DNA of 64,000 bases. Origin: Lachnospiraceae bacterium. GTDB lineage: Bacteria > Bacillota > Clostridia > Lachnospirales > Lachnospiraceae. Shown here one piece after another: positions 50,940-60,066 of this stretch. The position numbers and the translations under genes were made by a program. The DNA lies in the NCBI GenBank assembly GCA_017430085.1, contig JAFRNR010000045.1, forward strand, positions 1 to 64,000, read 5' to 3'. The notes beneath the pieces were generated by a model, which was not told the DNA's origin, did not search any database, and saw nothing but the letters and a program-made list of their open reading frames with translations. The first letter of the stretch is position 1; every line of letters begins with the position of its first letter.

Positions 50940-51959
50940 ATGGACCCTGACAGTATTCCACGATCTATTCTCATCATAGCGGTGCTTTTATTCGTCGGCG
51001 CCTTTTTCTCCGGTACCGAAACAGCCTACACCAACTGCAGCCGCGTGCGGCTGATGGCGTGGGCGGAGGACGGAAAGAAAAGCGCCCGCCGCGCCCTCAA
51101 GATTCTGGACAAATTTGATAAGACCATCATTACGCTGCTGATCGGCAATAACGTGGCGCACGTTATTATTACCGCGCTGGCAACGGTTTTGGCGATCCAT
51201 TTCGCCGGGGAGATCTCCGGGCCGATCTTCGCGACCGTCATCATCACGCTGCTGGTGTTTATTTTCGCGGAAACGCTGCCGAAGAACATCGCCAAGGTGC
51301 GGGCTGACGAATGGACCTGCGCGGTCAGTCTCCCGCTCCGCCTGATCATGATGATCCTGACGCCCGTCGACTGGATCTTCATGGGCATGAGCTTCGTCTT
51401 CAAAAAGCTGTTCAAGAATGAAAACGACGGTCCCAGCATGACCGAGGACGAATTCAACAGCATGGTGGAGACCATCGAAAGCGAAGGCGGCCTGGAAGCG
51501 GAGGAAAGCGAACTCATCCAGTCCGCGGTCGAATTCAAGACGCGTTCCGTACGCGAGGTCATGACGCCCCGCGTGCACGTGACCGGCCTGGACCTGGAGG
51601 ACACGCCCGCGGAGCAGTACCAGACCATCCTGAATGAAAAATACAGCCGCCTGCCGGTATATACGGGCGACATGGACCATATCAACGGCATCCTGAACAC
51701 CAAGCTGTACCTGCAGAAGAAGCTGGCCGCGCCGGATGAATACCCGGACGTCACGGCCCTGATGGCCGAGCCGTTCTTCATCCGACCGGATATGAGCCTG
51801 CATGCGCTGGTGGAGGAAATGCGGCGCCGCCAGACACACATGGCCATCATCCAGGACGAATGGGGCGGCACGGAAGGCATGGTCACGATGGAGGACCTGC
51901 TGGAGGAACTCGTCGGCGACATCTGGGACGAGGATGAGGAACAGGAGGTGAGCGCATGA
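50940..51959 (+). CDS. CNNM/CorC-type (DUF21 and CBS) membrane protein, first of a pair
   Basis: A 339-aa protein: the DUF21 membrane domain (residues about 5-165, beginning with FVGAFFSGTETAYTNCSRVR), then a CBS pair (about 190-320, VREVMTPRVHVTGLDLEDTP and EWGGTEGMVTMEDLLEELVG). It lacks the C-terminal CorC-HlyC domain. The family is linked to magnesium and sodium-coupled ion transport. The ATG at 50940 is chosen because the TTG at 50931 lies too close to AAGGAGG. Confidence 0.88.
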   Translation: MDPDSIPRSILIIAVLLFVGAFFSGTETAYTNCSRVRLMAWAEDGKKSARRALKILDKFDKTIITLLIGNNVAHVIITALATVLAIHFAGEISGPIFATVIITLLVFIFAETLPKNIAKVRADEWTCAVSLPLRLIMMILTPVDWIFMGMSFVFKKLFKNENDGPSMTEDEFNSMVETIESEGGLEAEESELIQSAVEFKTRSVREVMTPRVHVTGLDLEDTPAEQYQTILNEKYSRLPVYTGDMDHINGILNTKLYLQKKLAAPDEYPDVTALMAEPFFIRPDMSLHALVEEMRRRQTHMAIIQDEWGGTEGMVTMEDLLEELVGDIWDEDEEQEVSA

Positions 51960-53233
51960 GCACCGGCCTGATCATTACCTTAGTCGTTTTCCTGATCTGC
52001 CTCTCCGCGTTCTTCTCCGGCTCGGAGATCGTATACGCGACGGCAAGCAAGCCGCGTCTGCACCACGAAGCGGACGAAGGCAGCAGCCGCGCAAAAAAAG
52101 CGCTGCGCATCGTGGAAGACTACGTGCGCGCCATTTCCACCATCCTGGTGGGCAACAATCTGGTGAATATCGCCACGGCCTCGCTGGTCACGCTGCTCTG
52201 CGTCAGCAATCTGTTCCCGGGGAACCGGAACGCGGAGCTGTACGCGGAGATCATCGCGACGCTGGCGCTGCTCATCTTCGGCGAGATCCTGCCCAAGATC
52301 CTGTGCGCCGAGCACGCCAACCGGCTGGCGCTGCGCTTTGCGCGTCCGCTGACCGGCGCGATGGCGTTCTTCAAGCCCGTCGTCTGGCTGGTGACCCGCA
52401 TGGTGGACGGCCTGAGCGGGCTGTGGACGCCGGAAGAAGGCGAGACCGCCATGACGGACGAGGAGCTGGCCCTGGTGGTGGATACCATTCAGGAGGAAGG
52501 CGTCTTCACCGAATCCGAAGGCGAGCTGATCAAGTCCGCCATCGAATTCAGCGACGTGACTGCGCACGACATTCTGATCCCGCGCGTGGACATCTCCGCG
52601 TACGATATCGAAGAACCGCTGGAAAAACTGCTCACGGACAGCGACGCGATGAGTTATTCGCGCCTGCCCGTGTACCGCGAAAGCATCGACCACATCATCG
52701 GCATCCTGCCCATGAAAATGTTCGTCAAGGAAGTGCTGACGCGCGGCGCGGAAAATGTGAACGTGGAGGAGATGCTGGTCGAGCCGCTCTTCGTCCACAT
52801 GACCAAAAATATCAACGAGATCCTGAAGGATTTCCGCGAGCAGAAAACCAATATGGCCGTCGTGCTGGACGAATACGGCGGCACGATGGGCATCCTGACC
52901 ATTGAGGACATCCTCGAAGAGATCGTCGGCGAGATCTACGACGAGACCGACGAGCCCGAGGAGGAGGACGTCACCGAGGTCGCCGACGGCACGTACCTGC
53001 TGGACGGCAGCATGAACATCTACGACGCGTTCGAAGAGATCGATTACGAGCCCAAGGATTTCAACAGCGAATACACCACGCTGAGCGGCTGGATCACCGA
53101 GCTGCTGGACCATTTCCCCGAGGTGGGCGACGAGTTTACCTGCGAGGCCATCTCCGGCAAAGTGCTGGCGGTGGAAGGGCCGCTGGTGTCGCAGGTCCAG
53201 ATCCGTGTGGATAAGACGGAGGATGAAGATTAA
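51956..53233 (+). CDS. CNNM/CorC-type (DUF21, CBS and CorC-HlyC) membrane protein, second of a pair
   Basis: A 425-aa protein starting FSGSEIVYATASKPRLHHEA, with DUF21 (about 5-170), a CBS pair (about 205-335; DEYGGTMGILTIEDILEEIV) and the C-terminal CorC-HlyC domain (about 340-420, VADGTYLLDGSMNIYDAFEE). The ATG overlaps the preceding stop (ATGA). It is a paralogue of its neighbour, and the two probably form a mixed membrane complex for ion transport. Confidence 0.9.
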   Translation: MSTGLIITLVVFLICLSAFFSGSEIVYATASKPRLHHEADEGSSRAKKALRIVEDYVRAISTILVGNNLVNIATASLVTLLCVSNLFPGNRNAELYAEIIATLALLIFGEILPKILCAEHANRLALRFARPLTGAMAFFKPVVWLVTRMVDGLSGLWTPEEGETAMTDEELALVVDTIQEEGVFTESEGELIKSAIEFSDVTAHDILIPRVDISAYDIEEPLEKLLTDSDAMSYSRLPVYRESIDHIIGILPMKMFVKEVLTRGAENVNVEEMLVEPLFVHMTKNINEILKDFREQKTNMAVVLDEYGGTMGILTIEDILEEIVGEIYDETDEPEEEDVTEVADGTYLLDGSMNIYDAFEEIDYEPKDFNSEYTTLSGWITELLDHFPEVGDEFTCEAISGKVLAVEGPLVSQVQIRVDKTEDED

Positions 53234-53966
53234 CGCCGCGCGCACACAACTGATTCTGGGGCGCGAAGCCGTGCAGAAACTGGCCGGCGCCCGCGTAGCC
53301 CTGTTCGGACTGGGCGGGGTGGGCGGCTATGCCCTGGAGGCGTTGGTGCGTTCCGGCGTGGGCCATCTCCTGCTGGTGGACAACGACTGCTTTTCGGAAA
53401 GCAACCTGAACCGCCAGCTGCTGGCCACGCGGGACACGCTGGGCCGCCGGAAGACGGAAGTCGCGAAGGAGCGCGCGCTGGCGATCGATCCGGACTGCGA
53501 CGCCGAAGTCCGCGACTGCTTTTTCCTGCCGGAGACCCGGGATCAGTTCGACTTCTCCCGCTACGATTACGTGATCGACGCCATCGACACCGTGACCGGC
53601 AAGCTTTGCCTGATCGGCGCGGCGCAGGAAGCCGGCGTCCCCGTCATCTCCTGCATGGGGACCGGGAACAAGCTGGATCCGGCGAAACTGCGCTTGGCGG
53701 ATATCGAACACACATCAATCGACCCGCTGGCGCGCGTGATGCGCCGCGAGTGCAAAAAGCGAGGCCTGGCGCCGTTTCCGGTGGTGTTTTCCACGGAGGA
53801 GCCCCGGGAGATCCGGGAAGAAGAAAAAGAAGTCATTGCGGAAGAAGCGGCGCGGCGGGCCGAGCAGGGCATCGCCCGGAAGGATATCCCCGGGTCCATG
53901 GTGTTTGTGCCTGCGGCGGCGGGATTGCTGCTCGCGCAGCACGTCGTGAAAGAACTGATCGGATAA
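53223..53966 (+). CDS. tcdA: tRNA threonylcarbamoyladenosine dehydratase, TcdA/CsdL type
   Basis: A ThiF/MoeB-fold protein of about 247 aa with the ATP-binding ALFGLGGVGGYALEALVRSG, the arginine finger-type DCFSESNLNRQLLAT and ISCMGTGNKLDPAKLRLADI typical of TcdA. It cyclises t6A37 to ct6A in tRNA. The start is uncertain: ATG at 53223 has no separate ribosome site, and GTG at 53205 lies inside the preceding gene. The overlap with that gene suggests coupling. TsaC at 10725-11915 serves the same modification. Confidence 0.9.
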   Translation: MKINAARTQLILGREAVQKLAGARVALFGLGGVGGYALEALVRSGVGHLLLVDNDCFSESNLNRQLLATRDTLGRRKTEVAKERALAIDPDCDAEVRDCFFLPETRDQFDFSRYDYVIDAIDTVTGKLCLIGAAQEAGVPVISCMGTGNKLDPAKLRLADIEHTSIDPLARVMRRECKKRGLAPFPVVFSTEEPREIREEEKEVIAEEAARRAEQGIARKDIPGSMVFVPAAAGLLLAQHVVKELIG

Positions 53967-53997
53967 CACATTTTTCCAATGCTTTTCCAATGCAAAA

Positions 53998-54024
53998 GGG
54001 ACGGCGCGAAGCCGTCCCTCTTTT
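53998..54024 (+). terminator. Terminator after tcdA
   Basis: GGGACGGC (53998-54005) pairs with GCCGTCCC (54011-54018) around a GCGAA loop, followed by CTTTTTT. A run of A before it may allow some stop of leftward transcription too. Confidence 0.9.
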
Positions 54025-54070
54025 TTGAGCACTTTTCCGGGGCTGATCCGGGGGTGTGAGGCGCCCCCGG

Positions 54071-54277
54071 TCAGCGGGTAAAAAGCAGGATCGTGACGAC
54101 ACAGATGAAGACTATCAGCAAGGTAATGGGAAGAGCAACCGTGAGACAGCCTGCCACCAGCATCGCGAAGCGGTCACCCCGTTCGAGGTGCATTTCATTG
54201 TCATCCTCCGCTTCTGCTTTGGGGTCCCAGTATTCCTGGTCCGGTACCTTTTCAAGTTCCTGCTTATCTTCCGCCAT
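54071..54277 (-). CDS. Small single-pass membrane protein after oppF
   Basis: A 68-aa protein with an acidic N-terminal half (KQELEKVPDQEYWDPKAEAE) and one C-terminal membrane helix (about 40-66, VAGCLTVALPITLLIVFICV). It starts 14 bp after oppF and is the last gene of the opp operon, so it may attach to or regulate the importer. No family was recognised. It could alternatively be an unrelated small protein. Confidence 0.6.
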   Translation of the reverse strand: MAEDKQELEKVPDQEYWDPKAEAEDDNEMHLERGDRFAMLVAGCLTVALPITLLIVFICVVTILLFTR

Positions 54278-54291
54278 TTCAGCCTCTGTTT

Positions 54292-55893
54292 TTAGTTATC
54301 CCTGGTGGTCTTGACGTCGAACAGATACTCTCTGTTCTCACCCAGCTTCCGCTCCGGGAAGTGGCAGGCCAGGAAGTGGTTGGGCTCGACCTCCACCAGC
54401 GGAGGCGTCACGCGCTTGCACTTCTCCGTGCACATGTAGCAGCGGGTGGAGAACTTGCATCCGGGCGGCGGGTTGACCGGGCTGGGCACGTTGCCTTCCA
54501 GCACGATGCGCTCCTTGTTCTTGGAGTCGGGATCCGTCGTCGGGATGGAGCTCAGCAGCGCGATGGTGTACGGATGGCGCGGGTCGTCGAACAGTGTCTT
54601 CTTGTCCGCCAGCTCCACGATGTTGCCCAGGTACATGACGGCGATGCGGTCCGAAATGAACTTGACCACCGACAGGTCGTGGGAAATGAACATGTAGGTC
54701 AGATGCTGCTTATCCTGCAGTTCCTGCAGCAGGTTGATGATCTGGGACTGGATGGACACGTCCAGAGCGGATACGCATTCGTCGCAGACCACGAATTTCG
54801 GCCGCACGGCCAGGGCACGGGCGATGCAGATACGCTGACGCTGGCCGCCGGAGAACTGGTGCGGATAGCGGTGCAGCATGTATTCCTGCAGGCCGCATTC
54901 CTCCATGGTCTTCACGATGTGCTCGCGCAGCTTGCTGGAGCCGTGACGGAACATGTTGTGCGTGGTCAGGCCTTCCTCGATGATCTGACCGACCGTGAAA
55001 CGGGGGTTCAGGCTGGAGTAAGGGTCCTGGAAGATGATCTGCAGGTCCTTGCGCAGCTTCCGCATTTCGGTGTATTTCAGACGGGCCAGGTCGATGCCGT
55101 TGTCGCGCATGGCTTCGTACTTCTGGAACTCTTCGTCGTTCGCGTATTTCGCGCGGACGGCGGCCAGCTTCTCTTCCATCGCGTCGATCTTCTTCTGATG
55201 CTCGTCGATCTTTTTCTGGAGTTCGGCGACCCTGGCGTCGGCTTCGGCCTTCTTGGTCTTGGCCTTGTCCGCCTTAGTGCCTTCCGCTTCGGCGATGATG
55301 TCCGCGAAGGAGTCGGATTCCAGTTTGGCTTCCTGCTGTTCGTCAAAGACGACGTTCTGCTTCTTGTGCTCTTCGTAGATCTCGGCCAGAAGCTTCATGC
55401 CTTCCTTGTCGTCATGGACATAAAAACCGCCGATGATCTTCACGAGGTTGCTCATGTCGGTCTCGGACTCGCAGCGGGCGATGTTGGCGTCCTGGAGCAG
55501 GTAGAAGTCCGCATGGTCTTCGCCGCCGGCTTCTTCCACCTTCTTGGCGAGTTCAGCCGCCTTGGCCAGGGACTTTTTCAGCTTGGAGCGGTATTTTTCA
55601 TCGTTCTTGATGGTGTCTTCCACGTATTCCGGGGTCATGCGGTCCAGGGTGGTGCCGTAGTACAGCGTGCAGCCCGCGGTCTGCGGATAAAGCTGCAGCA
55701 GCACGCGGCCCAGCGTGGATTTGCCGCATCCGGATTCGCCTACGATACCCAGCGTTTCGCCTTCATAGATGTCCAGGGAGATGTCTTCGTTGGCACGCAC
55801 ATACAACTGCTTCTTCTGGAAGATGGAGGTCTTCGCCACTGGGAAGTACTTTTTCAAATTAGTGATTGACAGTAATTTCTTGGTGTTTTGCAC
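54292..55893 (-). CDS. oppF: Oligopeptide ABC transporter ATP-binding protein OppF with a large inserted coiled-coil domain
   Basis: A 533-aa ATPase, about 200 residues longer than usual OppF. Walker A GESGCGKST is at 52-60 and the Q-loop IIFQDPYSSLNP only at 287-298; residues about 82-268 are an insertion with a Lys/Glu/Ala coiled coil (about 205-255). The signature FSGGQRQR, Walker B VVCDECVSALD and the C-terminal C-rich oligopeptide tail (CKFSTRCYMCTEKC) are intact. The GTG at 55893 has AAGGAGG nine nt upstream and overlaps oppD by 35 bp. Confidence 0.93.
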   Translation of the reverse strand: MQNTKKLLSITNLKKYFPVAKTSIFQKKQLYVRANEDISLDIYEGETLGIVGESGCGKSTLGRVLLQLYPQTAGCTLYYGTTLDRMTPEYVEDTIKNDEKYRSKLKKSLAKAAELAKKVEEAGGEDHADFYLLQDANIARCESETDMSNLVKIIGGFYVHDDKEGMKLLAEIYEEHKKQNVVFDEQQEAKLESDSFADIIAEAEGTKADKAKTKKAEADARVAELQKKIDEHQKKIDAMEEKLAAVRAKYANDEEFQKYEAMRDNGIDLARLKYTEMRKLRKDLQIIFQDPYSSLNPRFTVGQIIEEGLTTHNMFRHGSSKLREHIVKTMEECGLQEYMLHRYPHQFSGGQRQRICIARALAVRPKFVVCDECVSALDVSIQSQIINLLQELQDKQHLTYMFISHDLSVVKFISDRIAVMYLGNIVELADKKTLFDDPRHPYTIALLSSIPTTDPDSKNKERIVLEGNVPSPVNPPPGCKFSTRCYMCTEKCKRVTPPLVEVEPNHFLACHFPERKLGENREYLFDVKTTRDN

Positions 55894-56878
55894 TTGACCG
55901 TTCCTCCTTGTTGGGATAGAAGCATCTGATCTGCTGTCTGTCGCTGATGTTTTCCAGCTTCGGCTCCTCTTCTAAGCAGCGCTGCGTGGCGTATTTGCAG
56001 CGCGGCGCGAATTTGCAGCCCTTGGGCAGCGCCAGCGGGTGCGGCACGACGCCGGGAATGGGATCCAGGCGGTCGCTCTCCGTGTCCAGACGCGGGATGG
56101 AGACCATCAGGCCTTCCGTATAAGGATGGCTGAACTGGCCGCTCTGCTGGAAGATGACGTCCGTAGGCGCGTGCTCCACGACCTGGCCGCAGTACATGAC
56201 AGCCACGTCGTCCGCCATTTCATTGATAACGCCCAGGTCATGGGTGATGAAGATGATGGCGGTGCCGGTGGAGCGCTTCAGATCGTTCATCAGACGCAGG
56301 ATCTGCGCCTGGATGGTCACGTCCAGAGCCGTGGTGGGCTCGTCGGCGATCAGGATCTTCGGTTTGCAGGCCAGAGCCATGGCGATCATGACACGCTGCC
56401 GCATACCGCCGGACAGCTGGTGCGGATACTGCTTGATCACGACTTCCGGGTTCGGGATCTGCACGTCTTCCAGCATCTTCAGCGCGTGTTCGTGCGCTTC
56501 TTTCTTGCTCATGTTCTGGTGGACGCGGAACGGCTCGGAGAGCTGGCGGTCTACGGAGAACACGGGGTTCAGGCTCGTCATGGGTTCCTGGAAAATGACG
56601 GAGATATCGTTGCCGCGGATGTGGTACATTTCCTTGATGGGCAGCTTGGTCAGGTCGCCGTGGCCCTCCATCAGGATCTCGCCGCTGTCGATATAGCCGT
56701 TGCCGTCCAGCAGCTGCAGAATGCTCATGGCGGAAACGGACTTGCCGGAACCGGACTCGCCCACGATACCGATGGTCTTGCCGGCTTCCAGCGTATAGGA
56801 CACGTCGTTAACGGCCTTTACGATACCCTTCTTCGTTTTAAAGAAGGTATGAAGATTTTTAACCTCTAATAACGGCAT
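55859..56878 (-). CDS. oppD: Oligopeptide ABC transporter ATP-binding protein OppD
   Basis: A 339-aa ATPase of standard length: Walker A GESGSGKSVSAMSIL, VIFQEPMTSLNPVF, signature LSGGMRQRVMIAMAL, Walker B ILIADEPTTALDVTIQ and the C-terminal CKFAPRCKYATQRC tail of the Opp/Dpp family. It pairs with OppF to drive uptake. Confidence 0.96.
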   Translation of the reverse strand: MPLLEVKNLHTFFKTKKGIVKAVNDVSYTLEAGKTIGIVGESGSGKSVSAMSILQLLDGNGYIDSGEILMEGHGDLTKLPIKEMYHIRGNDISVIFQEPMTSLNPVFSVDRQLSEPFRVHQNMSKKEAHEHALKMLEDVQIPNPEVVIKQYPHQLSGGMRQRVMIAMALACKPKILIADEPTTALDVTIQAQILRLMNDLKRSTGTAIIFITHDLGVINEMADDVAVMYCGQVVEHAPTDVIFQQSGQFSHPYTEGLMVSIPRLDTESDRLDPIPGVVPHPLALPKGCKFAPRCKYATQRCLEEEPKLENISDRQQIRCFYPNKEERSSAKHQEITVNH

Positions 56879-56891
56879 CTCTCATTCCTCC

Positions 56892-58835
56892 TTATTTATC
56901 ATTGCTGGACTTGGGATCCATCACGTCGCGGAGCGTATCGCCGATGGTGTTGATACACACCGTGGTCAGTATCAGGATCGCCGAGGTGAACAGCCACTGC
57001 CACCAGAAGTTGATGGCCGCGGTCGCGTTGGAAGCACGGGTCAGCATGTTGCCCCAGCTGGGCTTCGGATACACGACGCCGAATCCCAGGAAGGACAGCG
57101 ACGTTTCCGTCTGCATGGACGCCGCGAAGGACAGCGTGATATTCACAAGGATAACGGAGATAACGTTGGGCAGGATGTGCTTGAAGGCAATGCGGCCTTC
57201 TCTCACGCCCATGGCCTTTGCCGCCGTTACGTATTCGCTTTCACGGGCCACGAGGATCTGCGCACGGGTGATGCGGCAGAAGCCGGGCCAGCCCAGTACG
57301 CCGAGGATCACCATGATCATCAGCAGACGCTCATCCTGTGACAGGTTCTTCTGCGACAGCAGCGAGGACAGGATCAGCATGAACGGCAGCAGCGGGATGG
57401 CTGAGAACACCTCCGCCACACGCATGACCAGCATGTCGACCCAGCCGCCGAAGTAACCGGCCAGCAGACCCAGGGTCACGCCGATCAGGATCTCGATGAT
57501 AACGGCCACGGCACCGACGGTCATGGTCACGCCGCCGCCGGCGATCACGCGCTTGAAGATGTCGGCGCCCTGGTCATCCGTACCGAACAGATAACCTCTC
57601 AGGCCCCAGCTTTCTTTCAGCACGCCGTTTTCATCCACCGCATAGCTCTGGAACGCGCCGGCATAGATGTCATGCGCGGTATCCAGCTTGGTGGGAGCTT
57701 CCGCCTGATAGTAGTGGTCGCCGCCGAAGGAGTACACATGGCCTTCATTGGTCACGGCGGTGTAGTGGTAGGTGCCGCCCTGCACTCCGGTGAAGTATTC
57801 GCCTTCCGGCAGGACCGGCGTATTGATGACGTCCGTCAGGAAGTCGCCGGCCAGGGCGATCTTGCCGTCTTCCAGCAGCGCGCAGACGCTGGTGGAGGTC
57901 GCGGTGATCGCGCTGATCTTGCGGCCGTTCAGGAACTTGGTCATCTTTTCGCCCTTGCCGCCGATCGTATCACGCACGGTGGTGTACAGGTTCTTGACGC
58001 CCGTGACGATGGAGTTGCGCTTGGTGTCCAGACCGACCACATAGTTCAGGGTGAAGTCGATGTCTTCGATGTTCTTGCGGCCCACGAACTTTTCCATGTT
58101 GGTATAGGTCTGCTTGTTGCCCCAGATGTAGAGGGTGCCGTCGTTCATCAGCAGGGCGGAAGCCTGGTAGCCCGCTACCAGTTTCTTCACGTTGGCCACA
58201 TCGATGCCGCCGTCGCGGATCTCTTCGGGGACTGCGATCAGGTTGGGGTTGTTCAGGACCGCTTCGGTCGCATCATACTGACCGAACTGGTTGGAGCCCC
58301 AGCCGAGCAGGCGGCCGTCTTCGGTGATGCAGACGATATGGTCGATACCGGCGGCCACGTAAGCGACTTTAGCCTCTTTTACAGCATCGGGGATGTTCGC
58401 CACGTTCATGCTGGTGGCGCCCAGTTTGGTGGAGCCCCAGACGTAGACCTTGCCGTTCTTGGAAAGGCCCACGGAGAAGCTGCCGTAGCTGTCGATGCTC
58501 TTGATCTCGTTTTTCATCTCATCCGGCACGCTCATGTAGGACAGGTTGGGAGGCAGGTCCTTCTGCGTGACTTCGGTGTAGGAATCGTAATATTTCTCCA
58601 TGAACTTGGTCTTCGGAACGATAATGACGACCAGGAACATGAAAATGACCAGACAGACGGAAAACACCGCGAATTTGCGCTCCAGGAAACGCTGGAACAC
58701 CTGGCGGGCCGGGCTGACGATCAGTTCGGAATCGTCGGGCTGGCCGTTATTGTCTTCTACTTTTTTCTTCTTCTGGAACAAGCCCCCCAGGAACGTACGT
58801 CTGAACCAGCTTTGGGATGCAGTATCTTTACTCAT
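56892..58835 (-). CDS. oppC: Oligopeptide ABC permease OppC with an inserted seven-repeat RCC1-like propeller
   Basis: A 647-aa protein, about twice the normal OppC length. TM1 is at about 55-73. The OppC core with five membrane segments starts at about 411 (GLRGYLFGTDDQGADIFKRV) and holds the EAA loop (AAKAMGVREGRIAFKHILPN). Between them, at 112-408, seven repeats recur: KVYVWGSTKLGA (129-140), RLLGWGSNQFGQ (175-186), TLYIWGNKQ (234-242), then near 261-279, 312-331, 353-372 (HVYSFGGDHY) and 392-410, each preceded by a VCALLEDGK-like strand. This matches a complete RCC1-type propeller outside the membrane. It lies between oppB and oppD. Confidence 0.92.
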   Translation of the reverse strand: MSKDTASQSWFRRTFLGGLFQKKKKVEDNNGQPDDSELIVSPARQVFQRFLERKFAVFSVCLVIFMFLVVIIVPKTKFMEKYYDSYTEVTQKDLPPNLSYMSVPDEMKNEIKSIDSYGSFSVGLSKNGKVYVWGSTKLGATSMNVANIPDAVKEAKVAYVAAGIDHIVCITEDGRLLGWGSNQFGQYDATEAVLNNPNLIAVPEEIRDGGIDVANVKKLVAGYQASALLMNDGTLYIWGNKQTYTNMEKFVGRKNIEDIDFTLNYVVGLDTKRNSIVTGVKNLYTTVRDTIGGKGEKMTKFLNGRKISAITATSTSVCALLEDGKIALAGDFLTDVINTPVLPEGEYFTGVQGGTYHYTAVTNEGHVYSFGGDHYYQAEAPTKLDTAHDIYAGAFQSYAVDENGVLKESWGLRGYLFGTDDQGADIFKRVIAGGGVTMTVGAVAVIIEILIGVTLGLLAGYFGGWVDMLVMRVAEVFSAIPLLPFMLILSSLLSQKNLSQDERLLMIMVILGVLGWPGFCRITRAQILVARESEYVTAAKAMGVREGRIAFKHILPNVISVILVNITLSFAASMQTETSLSFLGFGVVYPKPSWGNMLTRASNATAAINFWWQWLFTSAILILTTVCINTIGDTLRDVMDPKSSNDK

Positions 58836-58849
58836 GATCTATGCCTCCT

Positions 58850-59893
58850 TTACTTGCTGATACGCACGCGAGGGTCGACCAGGCCGTAGCACAGGTCGAT
58901 GACCAGGTTGCTGAACAGACCCAGGAACGTGTAAATGACCTGCAGGAACATGACCAGGTCATAGTCGGAGTTCTTGGTCGCATTCAGGAACAAGAGGCCT
59001 AAACCCTTGAACCCGAAGAAGGTTTCCATGATCATGGCGCCGCCGACGATGCCGAAGAAGCCGCCGACGATGATGGCCACCATGGGGATCAGAGCGTTGC
59101 GCCAGGCGTGGGAGTACACCACGACTTTTTCGGAAAGGCCCTTGGCCCGCGCGGTACGCACGCAGTCAAGGCTCAGGGCGTCGATCATGGATGCACGGGC
59201 GATACGGGTCACGCCGGCCAGGGATGAGAACACCAGGCAGATGACGGGCAGCGCCACGTGGCTGATGGTATCCCAGACGGCTTTCCAGCCCGTATAGTTG
59301 GTACCGGGCGTCTTCATGCCGCTGACAGGGAACCAGTGCAGGATCGAACAGAAGAACACAATAAAGATAATGTAAATAATGAAGCTTGGCGTGGAGAAGC
59401 CTATCAGTGAAACCAATTGTGTTCCTCTGTCAAACCGGCTGCCTTTCTTTGTGGCACAGACGATGCCTAAAGGGATGGTGATGATCAGGACAAAGAATTC
59501 CGATATGGCGCCTACGATCATCGAGTTCCTCATGAAGGGCCATATCATGTCAACAACCGGCAAATTGTAGTCGTATGAAAAACCGAAATTCCCCTGGAAT
59601 ATACCGCTGCACTTTCCGTTGTAAAAAGGCATGATGCCCCACCAGCGCAGGTACAGGACCAGGACGTCGTCGGTGTCCGTGCCGTACTGGCGCTGATACT
59701 TCAGGTACAGCTCCTGGAATTTCGCTTCCCGCTCCTCAGGCGTCAGCTGGTTTTTCAACTGCTGGACTTCAGCTTTTGCGTCCGTGTACGCACGGTTGCC
59801 CGGCATCAGCTGATAGAGGCTGAAAAGCAGGAATGTTAAAAGAATGAATACTGCAATCATGTACAGCAATCTTTTTACAATATATCTTCCCAT
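58850..59893 (-). CDS. oppB: Oligopeptide ABC transporter permease OppB
   Basis: A 347-aa permease with an N-terminal membrane segment (about 9-30), an outside charged stretch (about 38-75, KNQLTPEEREAKFQELYLKY), and the five-segment core with the EAA loop DCVRTARAKGLSEKVVVYSH. It forms the channel with OppC. The outside stretch after TM1 is longer than usual. Confidence 0.95.
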   Translation of the reverse strand: MGRYIVKRLLYMIAVFILLTFLLFSLYQLMPGNRAYTDAKAEVQQLKNQLTPEEREAKFQELYLKYQRQYGTDTDDVLVLYLRWWGIMPFYNGKCSGIFQGNFGFSYDYNLPVVDMIWPFMRNSMIVGAISEFFVLIITIPLGIVCATKKGSRFDRGTQLVSLIGFSTPSFIIYIIFIVFFCSILHWFPVSGMKTPGTNYTGWKAVWDTISHVALPVICLVFSSLAGVTRIARASMIDALSLDCVRTARAKGLSEKVVVYSHAWRNALIPMVAIIVGGFFGIVGGAMIMETFFGFKGLGLLFLNATKNSDYDLVMFLQVIYTFLGLFSNLVIDLCYGLVDPRVRISK

Positions 59894-60001
59894 TTTTTCC
59901 CCTTACTGCATAAAAATATGCGGTATTTTGATACTAAAAAAAGATTACGTCCTCACAAATAAAAAAGAAACTATTTTGGAATCACGTGCTCTTTATGCAA
60001 A

Positions 60002-60039
60002 GGACCCGCACCGGACATCGAGATCCCCGATGCGGGTCC
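60002..60039 (-). terminator. Hairpin between oppA and oppB, probable partial terminator
   Basis: GGACCCGCA (60002-60010) and TGCGGGTCC (60031-60039) form a perfect 9-bp stem around a 20-nt loop, followed on the minus strand by only TTT. A weak terminator or processing site after oppA would give more binding protein than permease, as is common for such operons. The remaining 59894-60066 shows no gene. Confidence 0.6.
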
Positions 60040-60066
60040 AACGCGGCTTAGCCTAAATCGTTACGA

